From: Volvox africanus
Taxonomy: Eukaryota > Chlorophyta > Chlorophyceae > Chlamydomonadales > Volvocaceae
Assembly: GCA_030268105.1 (NCBI GenBank)
Contig: BSDZ01000034.1
Location: forward strand, 34,414-98,413
Direction: 5' to 3'
Length of the DNA stretch: 64,000 nucleotides
Shown: positions 22,871-37,775 of the stretch, in pieces
Layout: each line of letters begins with the position of its first letter
Numbering within the stretch: position 1 is the stretch's first letter
The notes under the pieces: model-generated
The model's input: only the letters and a program-made list of their open reading frames with translations
Database searches by the model: none
What the model was told of the DNA's origin: nothing
Translations under genes and position numbers: made by a program

Positions 22871-23740
22871 GCTAAGTGACTAAATGCTAGGCACAAATAC
22901 CATGTGTGCAGTTGGGAGTCTCACTGACTATGAATACCACTTGATGAAGTCCGACTGCCCACCAGCTGTTTAAACCTCCACAGCCCCTCCCCCTCCACTG
23001 CATGAAGCCTTAGGTACGATAAAAAGAACACAGAATATCACATAGCTAAGTGACTAAATGCTAGGCACAAATACCATGTGTGCAGTTGGGAGTCTCACTG
23101 ACTATGAATACCACTTGATGAAGTCCGACTGCCCACCAGCTGTTTAAACCTCCACAGCCCCTCCCCCTCCACTGCATGAAGCCTTAGGTACGATAAAAAG
23201 AACACAGAATATCACATAGCTAAGTGACTAAATGCTAGGCACAAATACCATGTGTGCAGTTGGGAGTCTCACTGACTATGAATACCACTTGATGAAGTCC
23301 GACTGCCCACCAGCTGTTTAAACCTCCACAGCCCCTCCCCCTCCACTGCATGAAGCCTTAGGTACGATAAAAAGAACACAGAATATCACATAGCTAAGTG
23401 ACTAAATGCTAGGCACAAATACCATGTGTGCAGTTGGGAGTCTCACTGACTATGAATACCACTTGATGAAGTCCGACTGCCCACCAGCTGTTTAAACCTC
23501 CACAGCCCCTCCCCCTCCACTGCATGAAGCCTTAGGTACGATAAAAAGAACACAGAATATCACATAGCTAAGTGACTAAATGCTAGGCACAAATACCATG
23601 TGTGCAGTTGGGAGTCTCACTGACTATGAATACCACTTGATGAAGTCCGACTGCCCACCAGCTGTTTAAACCTCCACAGCCCCTCCCCCTCCACTGCATG
23701 AAGCCTTAGGTACGATAAAAAGAACACAGAATACCACATA
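22871..23740. repeat. 174-bp minisatellite, 5 monomers (unit 5)
   Basis: 870 bp, five full monomers, standard terminal marker. Confidence 0.97.
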
Positions 23741-24181
23741 CAAAACTGGGGGTGCCCGAAAACAAACATGTACATGAGAAAGCTAACCAAACCTGCAAAC
23801 CCCAGCCTAACATCACGCCTAAGCCGCAGCAGCCACCTGCAAGCCACCACACCGGACATCTCTCACGAGAGCCCTAACATTCGTAATGTAAAGTGCCGCG
23901 CTATTCAGCCAGTCACCGCCCCTTGGTGCTACTACGGCCATGGTCACGGTCACCATCAGGCCTCAGAGCCTTTAGTTCCGCTCTAGGTGTCTTGAGTCCC
24001 TCTTTTCTTAATAACCACGTCACCGTCGATTAAGGGTGCAGTGTTTAACAACGCTAAGCATCACGACTTGGCAAACAAAATCGATGGCTCGAGATGACCA
24101 TCTAGCAATCCGGCTAGCTAGCAAGGAGGGTAGTAGGTACATATCAGTGCGTGCACTTCCTGCAAAACCGCCCCAGCTCGA

Positions 24182-26786
24182 TCAGAGCCGAATGCCCCCA
24201 CGCTGAACACACGGCTCTGTGATTCCCTTGGCAGCCCTTAGGAAGGCCGCCAAGAAAGGGCGCCTCTTGCGGGGCCCCTCAAGCGAGGCGGCCTTGATGG
24301 ACGCCGTCCCCCAACGATTGGAGCCACAAAGCTCCATCAGCTTGAGCTGCACATAGGAAATTGCTGGAGCTGCCGCCTGCTCCTTCCCGAAGGCAACAAG
24401 TGGATTGTGCTCGAGGCCTAAAGAGGGCAAAGTGTGTGGGGGAGAGCGAACGTCTCTGTGCCAGAAATCAATTAATGTAAGGTGGGCTGCGCTTAGATGT
24501 GCAGGCAGACAGCAGGTGGCAAGGCCCACTGCCTGCTGAGTCAGCAGATAGAACAGGATACTTGGGAGCCAAACCAGTCAGCAGACCTAGACTCAGGGGT
24601 GTCTTTTCACAACCCCTCACACAATGACAACCCCTCAATGACAACCATGCACCTAGCTAGCATGAGATGGAGCGCGACGTGCACACCACCAGACTTACTT
24701 GCTTCACGAATGGCTTCTGCTAGGGTCGGCTCAAGCGTCTTGGTAAACGCCTGAACCTCCGCCCAGGACGACCAATGCTGCTCCCCCGCCCAGGACCGGC
24801 AGTCCTGCAGACCCCAGTTCCGTGCCTCAGGGGGCAGACGCCGCTCTGGGGTTTTCGGGTGCGGTTTTGGTGGCTGCGTGAGCTCCAGGGGTTGGTACAA
24901 CTCCTGGGGTTGCTGCGCAGCCTTGTTGATGAAAATGGAAGCGGCACCAGCATCTGCGACTTCGACTGCAGAAGGCGGACTCGTGGCGCCCATAGCAGGA
25001 CAGCTGGCGGCAGGGATGATGGCAAATTTGGCAGTGATGCTGCTGCCCTGCAGGTCTGTAGAGGCCCCGGAAAGGCCCCCCTTCCTGGCCTCCATCATGG
25101 CGGCCCCCGACCTCAGCTTCTCGAGTTGCGAAATCAAATCTGACACCTGCAGATAAAAGAGCGAACATCCAGCAGTTGTCGGGTTTTGTATACATAAGAC
25201 TATGTTGCTTCGATGACTTCTTGCCCACGCACCTGGACTTGGAAGCCCTCGAAGCCCTCAGCTTCGGTGGTCTCGTCCAACCTGTATGGAAAAGGCATGG
25301 GTGGGGTTGCAGGTGTAAGCAAGAGATCCCAGCATTGTGGGTTTCGGGTAAACAGGAAGTCGCACATCCGAAACACGTACGCCTTCATGCATTTGCCGCC
25401 ACGTACTCAGACCGCCACGCACTACCACGTCACTCCGCCGTACACCTAGTTATACACTGCACCTACCGCTGATATGCTAGCTCAATGGCCGCCGCTGCTC
25501 CCGCCAACCCCGACGGGGCCATCACGCCACCCGCGCATTGCTGCACGTTGTTCTCCTCACTCTCCAGCTGCGGCTCCTGCTGGCAGAGAACGAGACACAC
25601 AAAAAAGCTTTTCATCAGTTAGTGCACCGTTTACGTGCGTAGACATGGAACATCTGCATCACGGAAAGCATCTTGATGTGTTTCCGAGGGGGTATTGGAC
25701 GTCCAAACACAAGCGCATGTACACAAATTAGTTTCGGCGACATCTGAACGACGACAAAATAACGACATGTATGATGAGCCCACCCCCGTGTCACCCTCGG
25801 GCAACTCCCTCCGTCCGTCTCCCCTCCCCTCGGAAACCATGTTCCCCATTCGCCTCCCCTGAGAAGCGCTTTCCTGCAGGCACTTTGCAACCAACACAGT
25901 GCAGCACAAGCCGCGCACTGGTATGAGAAAGGCGACCTCCTCCCCGGAACCCCCTCAGGCGTCAGGTCTGACCCACCACCTGCTGCGCTGCTGGAACTGG
26001 CTGGGCTTCCAGTTGGGCTCCGGCCTGGTGAAGATTCTCGGGCGCGCCCTTCTGTTGTGCGCACGCAAAAGACGGGGGGTCGACACGTTGGTCGATAGTC
26101 AGCAAGCGGTGCGGGTCGGCGCATGGCCCAATCACATCGAGCGACTGTCAGACAAGCGACCCCCAAGGCATCTCAACACCCATCACCACTGCTGGAGCAA
26201 ACTCCTGATCAGCTCAAACTCACCCAGGATAGCAGGACCTTAAGCAGAGTCCCCTTCTCAGCTATTTGCAGGCGCCGCGCGGACAACCGCTCCTGCAACG
26301 TCAAGGATTCTTCGCCCTCGAGCTTCCCGAACCGCTGAAGAGGCTGCGACAGAAAAGGTGGAAGGGATGGGATGTCACGGAATGACCGAAAAAAGACGGA
26401 ATCGAAGAAAACATAAACGACGACGAAAGGCAGGCTTGATGGGAGTTGGCCTTACTTAGAACTGAACATCAGGAAAGACAGCAACACGAATTCACCTTTT
26501 CTGTCGGAATCCACTTGCGGCTAAACTTCTTCATTAGTTCACGCAAAGGAGTGACGACCACTCCACCTGCAGGCTGCTCTACAGCTTTGCCATTTAGGCA
26601 GCTGCTGTTGCTCATAACGCTGTCATTATCGTTAGCGGTGCTGTTGGTGTCCGAGATTGTGTCGATCCTCTCATAAGCACGATCCTTAGGCTTGAAGCCC
26701 AGTTTCACCAACAGCGAGATCATGGCTGACGCCTGGACAGCCGGGTCGTGGTCAAGGAGCCGGTAATCGAAGCGTCCAATGAAGCA
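24182..26786 (-). CDS. Gene copy 5 (intact)
   Basis: Exons: 26786–26496, 26343–26224, 26051–25980, 25579–25467, 25281–25233, 25146–24699 and 24417–24182. It has the long form of the intronic indel, and the spacing is identical to copy 1 throughout (a constant offset of 21338). Confidence 0.7.
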
Positions 26787-28242
26787 CTATCGCTAAGCAA
26801 ATCGTTGAGATGTATTACTCAATAAACGACACTAAGGTTTTGTCTAGAGGCAAACGGTTGTGTTGACAGGCCAAAGCCTGTTCTTTGGAGTCTCTCTAAG
26901 GAATTCGAAAGCAATTATGGAAAATGGTTTTAAAATAACTAGTTAGGATGTTAATGGGTCACACAGGGTGGGCTATGGTTATGTAGAGCGACGGAGCATA
27001 ATCAGGTCTAAAGGCGAAGGTTTCACAGCTTTCCTTTATCCGGTTGTAACACTGAAGCAAAGTAATTTGAATGGCAATGTAGGGGCGCTTCCGTGTGGCG
27101 ATAAGAACCCCGTATTACCATAATCGGTCCGCTGTTCGTGGCTTCGGGCCGTACATTGGAACAACAGATTACGTAGGTTCATCGCAAAGGATTTCTTGAG
27201 CTCCTATTGAACTGTAATTTCAATTGGTACAATTGAGCTCGCGTAAGCTCAAAGACATCAACACCGCACAAGTGTGTGTTTCACCAATACCGGTTCGGAG
27301 GCCCAAGAGCGCAAGGTTATCACCTTGTATAGTACTGGTCTTCCCCATAGTAGGGAATCTAAAGTCCTGAAATTCCTTACATAATGCGACCACTGGACTG
27401 TGGCCCACGGTAGCTTGCCGTACACTATCACGTGTCCTGAAATTAATAAAGATGGAGCACGCCGAAGGCCTTCCGGTGCCATCTCCATGATGGGCATGGA
27501 CGCCCAAGTTGGGGCACCATAATGTCATAATGCCAACGATTGTTGAACCCTTGTATGAACATACATACACCTTAGTGAGAGCCTGCTGCAGTAAAATGCA
27601 ATTTGGCTGTGCAGCGCTGCATGGAGATACAGCTCTCCATGCGGAGTAAAATCCAAACAGTTCTTCCCAAGTTTTCAGAACAAGTCGCCCACAGTGTAAC
27701 ACCTAAAAAGCACCCCTCTGTTCTGCTTCAGGGGGAGACTGAGACACTCAAAAAGGGTCATCCAGGCATCGCACGATTTACATGTGGTGTCACGGAGAGG
27801 CCTGCTGCTTGCTCGTCCACTCGTGAGCAACTGCGAGGCTCGAACACCATGGTATTGCACATGCCTGCAGCACATGCATGCGCACACACGCATATGCACA
27901 CACACGCCCACAGAGGCACGCATGCCCTCCCCCTTTGTGCTGTCCCAGGCATGTCTAGTTGAGAGTCCCCTGTAAATAAACTGGTCACATGCCATGTCGT
28001 CATGGCAGATTATGACACCAGCCTAATCACTTGAGAAGGATGTTAAATAGCTCATTAATCAGATCCATTAACAAACACGGTTCACAAGCTCCTATCGGAT
28101 AGAATCCAATGATGAACAGTTGACAACCATCTAGGGTTCAGATCCACTAACAAACACGTTTGACACGCTCCTATTGGTTAGGGTCCACTAATGAATGGCA
28201 GATAAGAAACTATGCAACTAAAACTATATCAGGTCTATGACA

Positions 28243-29265
28243 GCTAAGTGACTAAATGCTAGCACAAATACCATGTGTGCAGTTGGGAGTCTCACTGACT
28301 ATGAATACCACTTGATGAAGTCCGACTGCCCACCAGCTGTTTAAACCTCCACTGCATGAAGCCTTAGGTACGATAAAAAGAACACAGAATATCACATAGC
28401 TAAGTGACTAAATGCTAGGCACAAATACCATGTGTGCAGTTGGGAGTCTCACTGACTATGAATACCACTTGATGAAGTCCGACTGCCCACCAGCTGTTTA
28501 AACCTCCACAGCCCCTCCCCCTCCACTGCATGAAGCCTTAGGTACGATAAAAAGAACACAGAATATCACATAGCTAAGTGACTAAATGCTAGGCACAAAT
28601 ACCATGTGTGCAGTTGGGAGTCTCACTGACTATGAATACCACTTGATGAAGTCCGACTGCCCACCAGCTGTTTAAACCTCCACAGCCCCTCCCCCTCCAC
28701 TGCATGAAGCCTTAGGTACGATAAAAAGAACACAGAATATCACATAGCTAAGTGACTAAATGCTAGGCACAAATACCATGTGTGCAGTTGGGAGTCTCAC
28801 TGACTATGAATACCACTTGATGAAGTCCGACTGCCCACCAGCTGTTTAAACCTCCACAGCCCTCCCCCTCCACTGCATGAAGCCTTAGGTACGATAAAAA
28901 GAACACAGAATATCACATAGCTAAGTGACTAAATGCTAGGCACAAATACCATGTGTGCAGTTGGGAGTCTCACTGACTATGAATACCACTTGATGAAGTC
29001 CGACTGCCCACCAGCTGTTTAAACCTCCACAGCCCCTCCCCCTCCACTGCATGAAGCCTTAGGTACGATAAAAAGAACACAGAATATCACATAGCTAAGT
29101 GACTAAATGCTAGGCACAAATACCATGTGTGCAGTTGGGAGTCTCACTGACTATGAATACCACTTGATGAAGTCCGACTGCCCACCAGCTGTTTAACCTC
29201 CACAGCCCCTCCCCCTCCACTGCATGAAGCCTTAGGTACGATAAAAGAACACAGAATACCACATA
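28243..29265. repeat. 174-bp minisatellite, 6 monomers (unit 6)
   Basis: Monomers start at 28243, 28399, 28573, 28747, 28920 and 29094. The first is 156 bp, having lost one G and a 17-bp piece that includes the pyrimidine run. Others have lost single bases in C, A or T runs. Confidence 0.95.
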
Positions 29266-29705
29266 CAAAACTGGGGGTGCCCGAAAACAAACATGTACAT
29301 GAGAAAGCTAACCAAACCTGCAAACCCCAGCCTAACATCACGCCTAAGCCGCAGCAGCCACCTGCAAGCCACCACACGGACATCTCTCACGAGAGCCCTA
29401 ACATTCGTAATGTAAAGTGCCGCGCTATTCAGCCAGTCACCGCCCCTTGGTGCTACTACGGCCATGGTCACGGTCACCATCAGGCCTCAGAGCCTTTAGT
29501 TCCGCTCTAGGTGTCTTGAGTCCCTCTTTTCTTAATAACCACGTCACCGTCGATTAAGGGTGCAGTGTTTAACAACGCTAAGCATCACGACTTGGCAAAC
29601 AAAATCGATGGCTCGAGATGACCATCTAGCAATCCGGCTAGCTAGCAAGGAGGGTAGTAGGTACATATCAGTGCGTGCACTTCCTGCAAAACCGCCCCAG
29701 CTCGA

Positions 29706-32308
29706 TCAGAGCCGAATGCCCCCACGCTGAACACACGGCTCTGTGATTCCCTTGGCAGCCCTTAGGAAGGCCGCCAAGAAAGGGCGCCTCTTGCGGGGCC
29801 CCTCAAGCGAGGCGGCCTTGATGGACGCCGTCCCCCAACGATTGGAGCCACAAAGCTCCATCAGCTTGAGCTGCACATAGGAAATTGCTGGAGCTGCCGC
29901 CTGCTCCTTCCCGAAGGCAACAAGTGGATTGTGCTCGAGGCCTAAAGAGGGCAAAGTGTGTGGGGGAGAGCGAACGTCTCTGTGCCAGAAATCAATTAAT
30001 GTAAGGTGGGCTGCGCTTAGATGTGCAGGCAGACAGCAGGTGGCAAGGCCCACTGCCTGCTGAGTCAGCAGATAGAACAGGATACTTGGGAGCCAAACCA
30101 GTCAGCAGACCTAGACTCAGGGGTGTCTTTTCACAACCCCTCACACAATGACAACCCCTCAATGACAACCATGCACCTAGCTAGCATGAGATGGAGCGCG
30201 ACGTGCACACCACCAGACTTACTTGCTTCACGAATGGCTTCTGCTAGGGTCGGCTCAAGCGTCTTGGTAAACGCCTGAACCTCCGCCCAGGACGACCAAT
30301 GCTGCTCCCCCGCCCAGGACCGGCAGTCCTGCAGACCCCAGTTCCGTGCCTCAGGGGGCAGACGCCGCTCTGGGGTTTTCGGGTGCGGTTTTGGTGGCTG
30401 CGTGAGCTCCAGGGGTTGGTACAACTCCTGGGGTTGCTGCGCAGCCTTGTTGATGAAAATGGAAGCGGCACCAGCATCTGCGACTTCGACTGCAGAAGGC
30501 GGACTCGTGGCGCCCATAGCAGGACAGCTGGCGGCAGGGATGATGGCAAATTTGGCAGTGATGCTGCTGCCCTGCAGGTCTGTAGAGGCCCCGGAAAGGC
30601 CCCCTTCCTGGCCTCCATCATGGCGGCCCCCGACCTCAGCTTCTCGAGTTGCGAAATCAAATCTGACACCTGCAGATAAAAGAGCGAACATCCAGCAGTT
30701 GTCGGGTTTTGTATACATAAGACTATGTTGCTTCGATGACTTCTTGCCCACGCACCTGGACTTGGAAGCCCTCGAAGCCCTCAGCTTCGGTGGTCTCGTC
30801 CAACCTGTATGGAAAAGGCATGGGTGGGGTTGCAGGTGTAAGCAAGAGATCCCAGCATTGTGGGTTTCGGGTAAACAGGAAGTCGCACATCCGAAACACG
30901 TACGCCTTCATGCATTTGCCGCCACGTACTCAGACCGCCACGCACTACCACGTCACTCCGCCGTACACCTAGTTATACACTGCACCTACCGCTGATATGC
31001 TAGCTCAATGGCCGCCGCTGCTCCCGCCAACCCCGACGGGGCCATCACGCCACCCGCGCATTGCTGCACGTTGTTCTCCTCACTCTCCAGCTGCGGCTCC
31101 TGCTGGCAGAGAACGAGACACACAAAAAAGCTTTTCATCAGTTAGTGCACCGTTTACGTGCGTAGACATGGAACATCTGCATCACGGAAAGCATCTTGAT
31201 GTGTTTCCGAGGGGGTATTGGACGTCCAAACACAAGCGCATGTACACAAATTAGTTTCGGCGACATCTGAACGACGACAAAATAACGACATGTATGATGA
31301 GCCCACCCCGTGTCACCCTCGGGCAACTCCCTCCGTCCGTCTCCCCTCCCCTCGGAAACCATGTTCCCCATTCGCCTCCCCTGAGAAGCGCTTTCCTGCA
31401 GGCACTTTGCAACCAACACAGTGCAGCACAAGCCGCGCACTGGTATGAGAAAGGCGACCTCCTCCCCGGAACCCCCTCAGGCGTCAGGTCTGACCCACCA
31501 CCTGCTGCGCTGCTGGAACTGGCTGGGCTTCCAGTTGGGCTCCGGCCTGGTGAAGATTCTCGGGCGCGCCCTTCTGTTGTGCGCACGCAAAAGACGGGGG
31601 GTCGACACGTTGGTCGATAGTCAGCAAGCGGTGCGGGTCGGCGCATGGCCCAATCACATCGAGCGACTGTCAGACAAGCGACCCCCAAGGCATCTCAACA
31701 CCCATCACCACTGCTGGAGCAAACTCCTGATCAGCTCAAACTCACCCAGGATAGCAGGACCTTAAGCAGAGTCCCCTTCTCAGCTATTTGCAGGCGCCGC
31801 GCGGACAACCGCTCCTGCAACGTCAAGGATTCTTCGCCCTCGAGCTTCCCGAACCGCTGAAGAGGCTGCGACAGAAAAGGTGGAAGGGATGGGATGTCAC
31901 GGAATGACCGAAAAAAGACGGAATCGAAGAAAACATAAACGACGACGAAAGGCAGGCTTGATGGGAGTTGGCCTTACTTAGAACTGAACATCAGGAAAGA
32001 CAGCAACACGAATTCACCTTTTCTGTCGGAATCCACTTGCGGCTAAACTTCTTCATTAGTTCACGCAAAGGAGTGACGACCACTCCACCTGCAGGCTGCT
32101 CTACAGCTTTGCCATTTAGGCAGCTGCTGTTGCTCATAACGCTGTCATTATCGTTAGCGGTGCTGTTGGTGTCCGAGATTGTGTCGATCCTCTCATAAGC
32201 ACGATCCTTAGGCTTGAAGCCCAGTTTCACCAACAGCGAGATCATGGCTGACGCCTGGACAGCCGGGTCGTGGTCAAGGAGCCGGTAATCGAAGCGTCCA
32301 ATGAAGCA
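29706..32308 (-). CDS. Gene copy 6 (one frameshift as assembled)
   Basis: Exons: 32308–32018, 31865–31746, 31573–31502, 31102–30990, 30804–30756, 30669–30223 and 29941–29706. The long sixth exon is 447 instead of 448 nt because the C run at 30600–30604 has five C instead of six. That shifts the frame about 23 codons into the exon. One C is also missing in the neighbouring intron (near 31308). Homopolymer shortening makes a sequencing artefact likely. Confidence 0.6.
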
Positions 32309-33764
32309 CTATCGCTAAGCAAATCGTTGAGATGTATTACTCAATAAACGACACTAAGGTTTTGTCTAGAGGCAAACGGTTGTGTTGACAGGCCAAAGCC
32401 TGTTCTTTGGAGTCTCTCTAAGGAATTCGAAAGCAATTATGGAAAATGGTTTTAAAATAACTAGTTAGGATGTTAATGGGTCACACAGGGTGGGCTATGG
32501 TTATGTAGAGCGACGGAGCATAATCAGGTCTAAAGGCGAAGGTTTCACAGCTTTCCTTTATCCGGTTGTAACACTGAAGCAAAGTAATTTGAATGGCAAT
32601 GTAGGGGCGCTTCCGTGTGGCGATAAGAACCCCGTATTACCATAATCGGTCCGCTGTTCGTGGCTTCGGGCCGTACATTGGAACAACAGATTACGTAGGT
32701 TCATCGCAAAGGATTTCTTGAGCTCCTATTGAACTGTAATTTCAATTGGTACAATTGAGCTCGCGTAAGCTCAAAGACATCAACACCGCACAAGTGTGTG
32801 TTTCACCAATACCGGTTCGGAGGCCCCAAGAGCGCAAGGTTATCACCTTGTATAGTACTGGTCTTCCCCATAGTAGGGAATCTAAAGTCCTGAAATTCCT
32901 TACATAATGCGACCACTGGACTGTGGCCCACGGTAGCTTGCCGTACACTATCACGTGTCCTGAAATTAATAAAGATGGAGCACGCCGAAGGCCTTCCGGT
33001 GCCATCTCCATGATGGGCATGGACGCCCAAGTTGGGGCACCATAATGTCATAATGCCAACGATTGTTGAACCCTTGTATGAACATACATACACCTTAGTG
33101 AGAGCCTGCTGCAGTAAAATGCAATTTGGCTGTGCAGCGCTGCATGGAGATACAGCTCTCCATGCGGAGTAAAATCCAAACAGTTCTTCCCAAGTTTTCA
33201 GAACAAGTCGCCCACAGTGTAACACCTAAAAAGCACCCCTCTGTTCTGCTTCAGGGGAGACTGAGACACTCAAAAAGGGTCATCCAGGCATCGCACGATT
33301 TACATGTGGTGTCACGGAGAGGCCTGCTGCTTGCTCGTCCACTCGTGAGCAACTGCGAGGCTCGAACACCATGGTATTGCACATGCCTGCAGCACATGCA
33401 TGCGCACACACGCATATGCACACACACGCCCACAGAGGCACGCATGCCCTCCCCCTTTGTGCTGTCCCAGGCATGTCTAGTTGAGAGTCCCCTGTAAATA
33501 AACTGGTCACATGCCATGTCGTCATGGCAGATTATGACACCAGCCTAATCACTTGAGAAGGATGTTAAATAGCTCATTAATCAGATCCATTAACAAACAC
33601 GGTTCACAAGCTCCTATCGGATAGAATCCAATGATGAACAGTTGACAACCATCTAGGGTTCAGATCCACTAACAAACACGTTTGACACGCTCCTATTGGT
33701 TAGGGTCCACTAATGAATGGCAGATAAGAAACTATGCAACTAAAACTATATCAGGTCTATGACA

Positions 33765-34733
33765 GCTAAGTGACTAAATGCTAGGCACAAATACCATGTG
33801 TGCAGTTGGGAGTCTCACTGACTATGAATACCACTTGATGAAGTCCGACTGCCCACCAGCTGTTTAAACCTCCACAGCCCCTCCCCCTCCACTGCATGAA
33901 GCCTTAGGTACGATAAAAGAACACAGAATATCACATAGCTAAGTGACTAAATGCTAGGCACAAATACCATGTGTGCAGTTGGGAGTCTCACTGACTATGA
34001 ATACCACTTGATGAAGTCGACTGCCCACCAGCTGTTTAAACCTCCACAGCCCCTCCCCCTCCACTGCATGAAGCTTAGGTACGATAAGAACACACATAGC
34101 TAAGTGATAAATGCTAGCACAAATACCATGCAGTAGCACTGACTATGAATACAAGTCGACTACACAGCTGAACCTCCACATCCACTGCATGAAGCCTTAG
34201 GTACGATGAACACAGAATATACATAGCTAAGTGATGCTAGCACAAATACCATGTGTGCAGTGGGAGTCTCACTGACTATGAATACCACTTGATGAAGTCC
34301 GACTGCCCACCAGCTGTTTAAACCTCCACAGCCCCTCCCCCTCCACTGCATGAAGCCTTAGGTACGATAAAAAGAACACAGAATATCACATAGCTAAGTG
34401 ACTAAATGCTAGGCACAAATACCATGTGTGCAGTTGGGAGTCTCACTGACTATGAATACCACTTGATGAAGTCCGACTGCCCACCAGCTGTTTAAACCTC
34501 CACAGCCCTCCCCCTCCACTGCATGAAGCCTTAGGTACGATAAAAAGAACACAGAATATCACATACTAAGTGACTAAATGCTAGGCACAAATACCATGTG
34601 TGCAGTTGGAGTCTCACTGACTATGAATACACTTGATGAAGTCCGACTGCCACCAGCTGTTAAACCTCCACAGCCCCTCCCCCTCCACTGCATGAAGCCT
34701 TAGGTACGATAAAAGAACACAGAATACCACATA
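33765..34733. repeat. 174-bp minisatellite, 6 degraded monomers (unit 7)
   Basis: Starts are near 33765, 33938, 34099, 34226, 34393 and 34566. The third and fourth monomers (34079–34260) are only about 127–161 bp and carry many small deletions. The last still ends in the AATACCAC form. Confidence 0.9.
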
Positions 34734-35172
34734 CAAAACTGGGGGTGCCGAAAACAAACATGTACATGAGAAAGCTAACCAAACCTGCAAACCCCAGCCT
34801 AACATCACGCCTAAGCCGCAGCAGCCACCTGCAAGCCACCAACCGGACATCTCTCACGAGAGCCCTAACATTCGTAATGTAAAGTGCCGCGCTATTCAGC
34901 CAGTCACCGCCCCTTGGTGCTACTACGGCCATGGTCACGGTCACCATCAGGCCTCAGAGCCTTTAGTTCCGCTCTAGGTGTCTTGAGTCCCTCTTTTCTT
35001 AATAACCACGTCACCGTCGATTAAGGGTGCAGTGTTTAACAACGCTAAGCATCACGACTTGGCAAACAAAATCGATGGCTCGAGATGACCATCTAGCAAT
35101 CCGGCTAGCTAGCAAGGAGGGTAGTAGGTACATATCAGTGCGTGCACTTCCTGCAAAACCGCCCCAGCTCGA

Positions 35173-37775
35173 TCAGAGCCGAATGCCCCCACGCTGAACA
35201 CACGGCTCTGTGATTCCCTTGGCAGCCCTTAGGAAGGCCGCCAAGAAAGGGCGCCTCTTGCGGGGCCCCTCAAGCGAGGCGGCCTTGATGGACGCCGTCC
35301 CCCAACGATTGGAGCCACAAAGCTCCATCAGCTTGAGCTGCACATAGGAAATTGCTGGAGCTGCCGCCTGCTCCTTCCCGAAGGCAACAAGTGGATTGTG
35401 CTCGAGGCCTAAAGAGGGCAAAGTGTGTGGGGGAGAGCGAACGTCTCTGTGCCAGAAATCAATTAATGTAAGGTGGGCTGCGCTTAGATGTGCAGGCAGA
35501 CAGCAGGTGGCAAGGCCCACTGCCTGCTGAGTCAGCAGATAGAACAGGATACTTGGGAGCCAAACCAGTCAGCAGACCTAGACTCAGGGGTGTCTTTTCA
35601 CAACCCCTCACACAATGACAACCCCTCAATGACAACCATGCACCTAGCTAGCATGAGATGGAGCGCGACGTGCACACCACCAGACTTACTTGCTTCACGA
35701 ATGGCTTCTGCTAGGGTCGGCTCAAGCGTCTTGGTAAACGCCTGAACCTCCGCCCAGGACGACCAATGCTGCTCCCCCGCCCAGGACCGGCAGTCCTGCA
35801 GACCCCAGTTCCGTGCCTCAGGGGGCAGACGCCGCTCTGGGGTTTTCGGGTGCGGTTTTGGTGGCTGCGTGAGCTCCAGGGGTTGGTACAACTCCTGGGG
35901 TTGCTGCGCAGCCTTGTTGATGAAAATGGAAGCGGCACCAGCATCTGCGACTTCGACTGCAGAAGGCGGACTCGTGGCGCCCATAGCAGGACAGCTGGCG
36001 GCAGGGATGATGGCAAATTTGGCAGTGATGCTGCTGCCCTGCAGGTCTGTAGAGGCCCCGGAAAGGCCCCCCTTCCTGGCCTCCATCATGGCGGCCCCCG
36101 ACCTCAGCTTCTCGAGTTGCGAAATCAAATCTGACACCTGCAGATAAAAGAGCGAACATCCAGCAGTTGTCGGGTTTTGTATACATAAGACTATGTTGCT
36201 TCGATGACTTCTTGCCCACGCACCTGGACTTGGAAGCCCTCGAAGCCCTCAGCTTCGGTGGTCTCGTCCAACCTGTATGGAAAAGGCATGGGTGGGGTTG
36301 CAGGTGTAAGCAAGAGATCCCAGCATTGTGGGTTTCGGGTAAACAGGAAGTCGCACATCCGAAACACGTACGCCTTCATGCATTTGCCGCCACGTACTCA
36401 GACCGCCACGCACTACCACGTCACTCCGCCGTACACCTAGTTATACACTGCACCTACCGCTGATATGCTAGCTCAATGGCCGCCGCTGCTCCCGCCAACC
36501 CCGACGGGGCCATCACGCCACCCGCGCATTGCTGCACGTTGTTCTCCTCACTCTCCAGCTGCGGCTCCTGCTGGCAGAGAACGAGACACACAAAAAAGCT
36601 TTTCATCAGTTAGTGCACCGTTTACGTGCGTAGACATGGAACATCTGCATCACGGAAAGCATCTTGATGTGTTTCCGAGGGGGTATTGGACGTCCAAACA
36701 CAAGCGCATGTACACAAATTAGTTTCGGCGACATCTGAACGACGACAAAATAACGACATGTATGATGAGCCCACCCCTCGGGCAACTCCCTCCGTCCGTC
36801 TCCCCTCCCCTCGGAAACCATGTTCCCCATTCGCCTCCCCTGAGAAGCGCTTTCCTGCAGGCACTTTGCAACCAACACAGTGCAGCACAAGCCGCGCACT
36901 GGTATGAGAAAGGCGACCTCCTCCCCGGAACCCCCTCAGGCGTCAGGTCTGACCCACCACCTGCTGCGCTGCTGGAACTGGCTGGGCTTCCAGTTGGGCT
37001 CCGGCCTGGTGAAGATTCTCGGGCGCGCCCTTCTGTTGTGCGCACGCAAAAGACGGGGGGTCGACACGTTGGTCGATAGTCAGCAAGCGGTGCGGGTCGG
37101 CGCATGGCCCACATCACATCGAGCGACTGTCAGACAAGCGACCCCCAAGGCATCTCAACACTCAACACCCATCACCACTGCTGGAGCAAACTCCTGATCA
37201 GCTCAAACTCACCCAGGATAGCAGGACCTTAAGCAGAGTCCCCTTCTCAGCTATTTGCAGGCGCCGCGCGGACAACCGCTCCTGCAACGTCAAGGATTCT
37301 TCGCCCTCGAGCTTCCCGAACCGCTGAAGAGGCTGCGACAGAAAAGGTGGAAGGGATGGGATGTCACGGAATGACCGAAAAAAGACGGAATCGAAGAAAA
37401 CATAAACGACGACGAAAGGCAGGCTTGATGGGAGTTGGCCTTACTTAGAACTGAACATCAGGAAAGACAGCAACACGAATTCACCTTTTCTGTCGGAATC
37501 CACTTGCGGCTAAACTTCTTCATTAGTTCACGCAAAGGAGTGACGACCACTCCACCTGCAGGCTGCTCTACAGCTTTGCCATTTAGGCAGCTGCTGTTGC
37601 TCATAACGCTGTCATTATCGTTAGCGGTGCTGTTGGTGTCCGAGATTGTGTCGATCCTCTCATAAGCACGATCCTTAGGCTTGAAGCCCAGTTTCACCAA
37701 CAGCGAGATCATGGCTGACGCCTGGACAGCCGGGTCGTGGTCAAGGAGCCGGTAATCGAAGCGTCCAATGAAGCA
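35173..37775 (-). CDS. Gene copy 7 (exons intact, intron changes)
   Basis: Exons: 37775–37485, 37332–37213, 37032–36961, 36570–36458, 36272–36224, 36137–35690 and 35408–35173. It has the 10-bp deletion form in the fourth-exon-side intron. In the intron between the second and third exons, CTCAACAC is duplicated (about 37154–37169) and a small change lies at about 37109–37112. Coding segments match copy 1. Confidence 0.68.
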
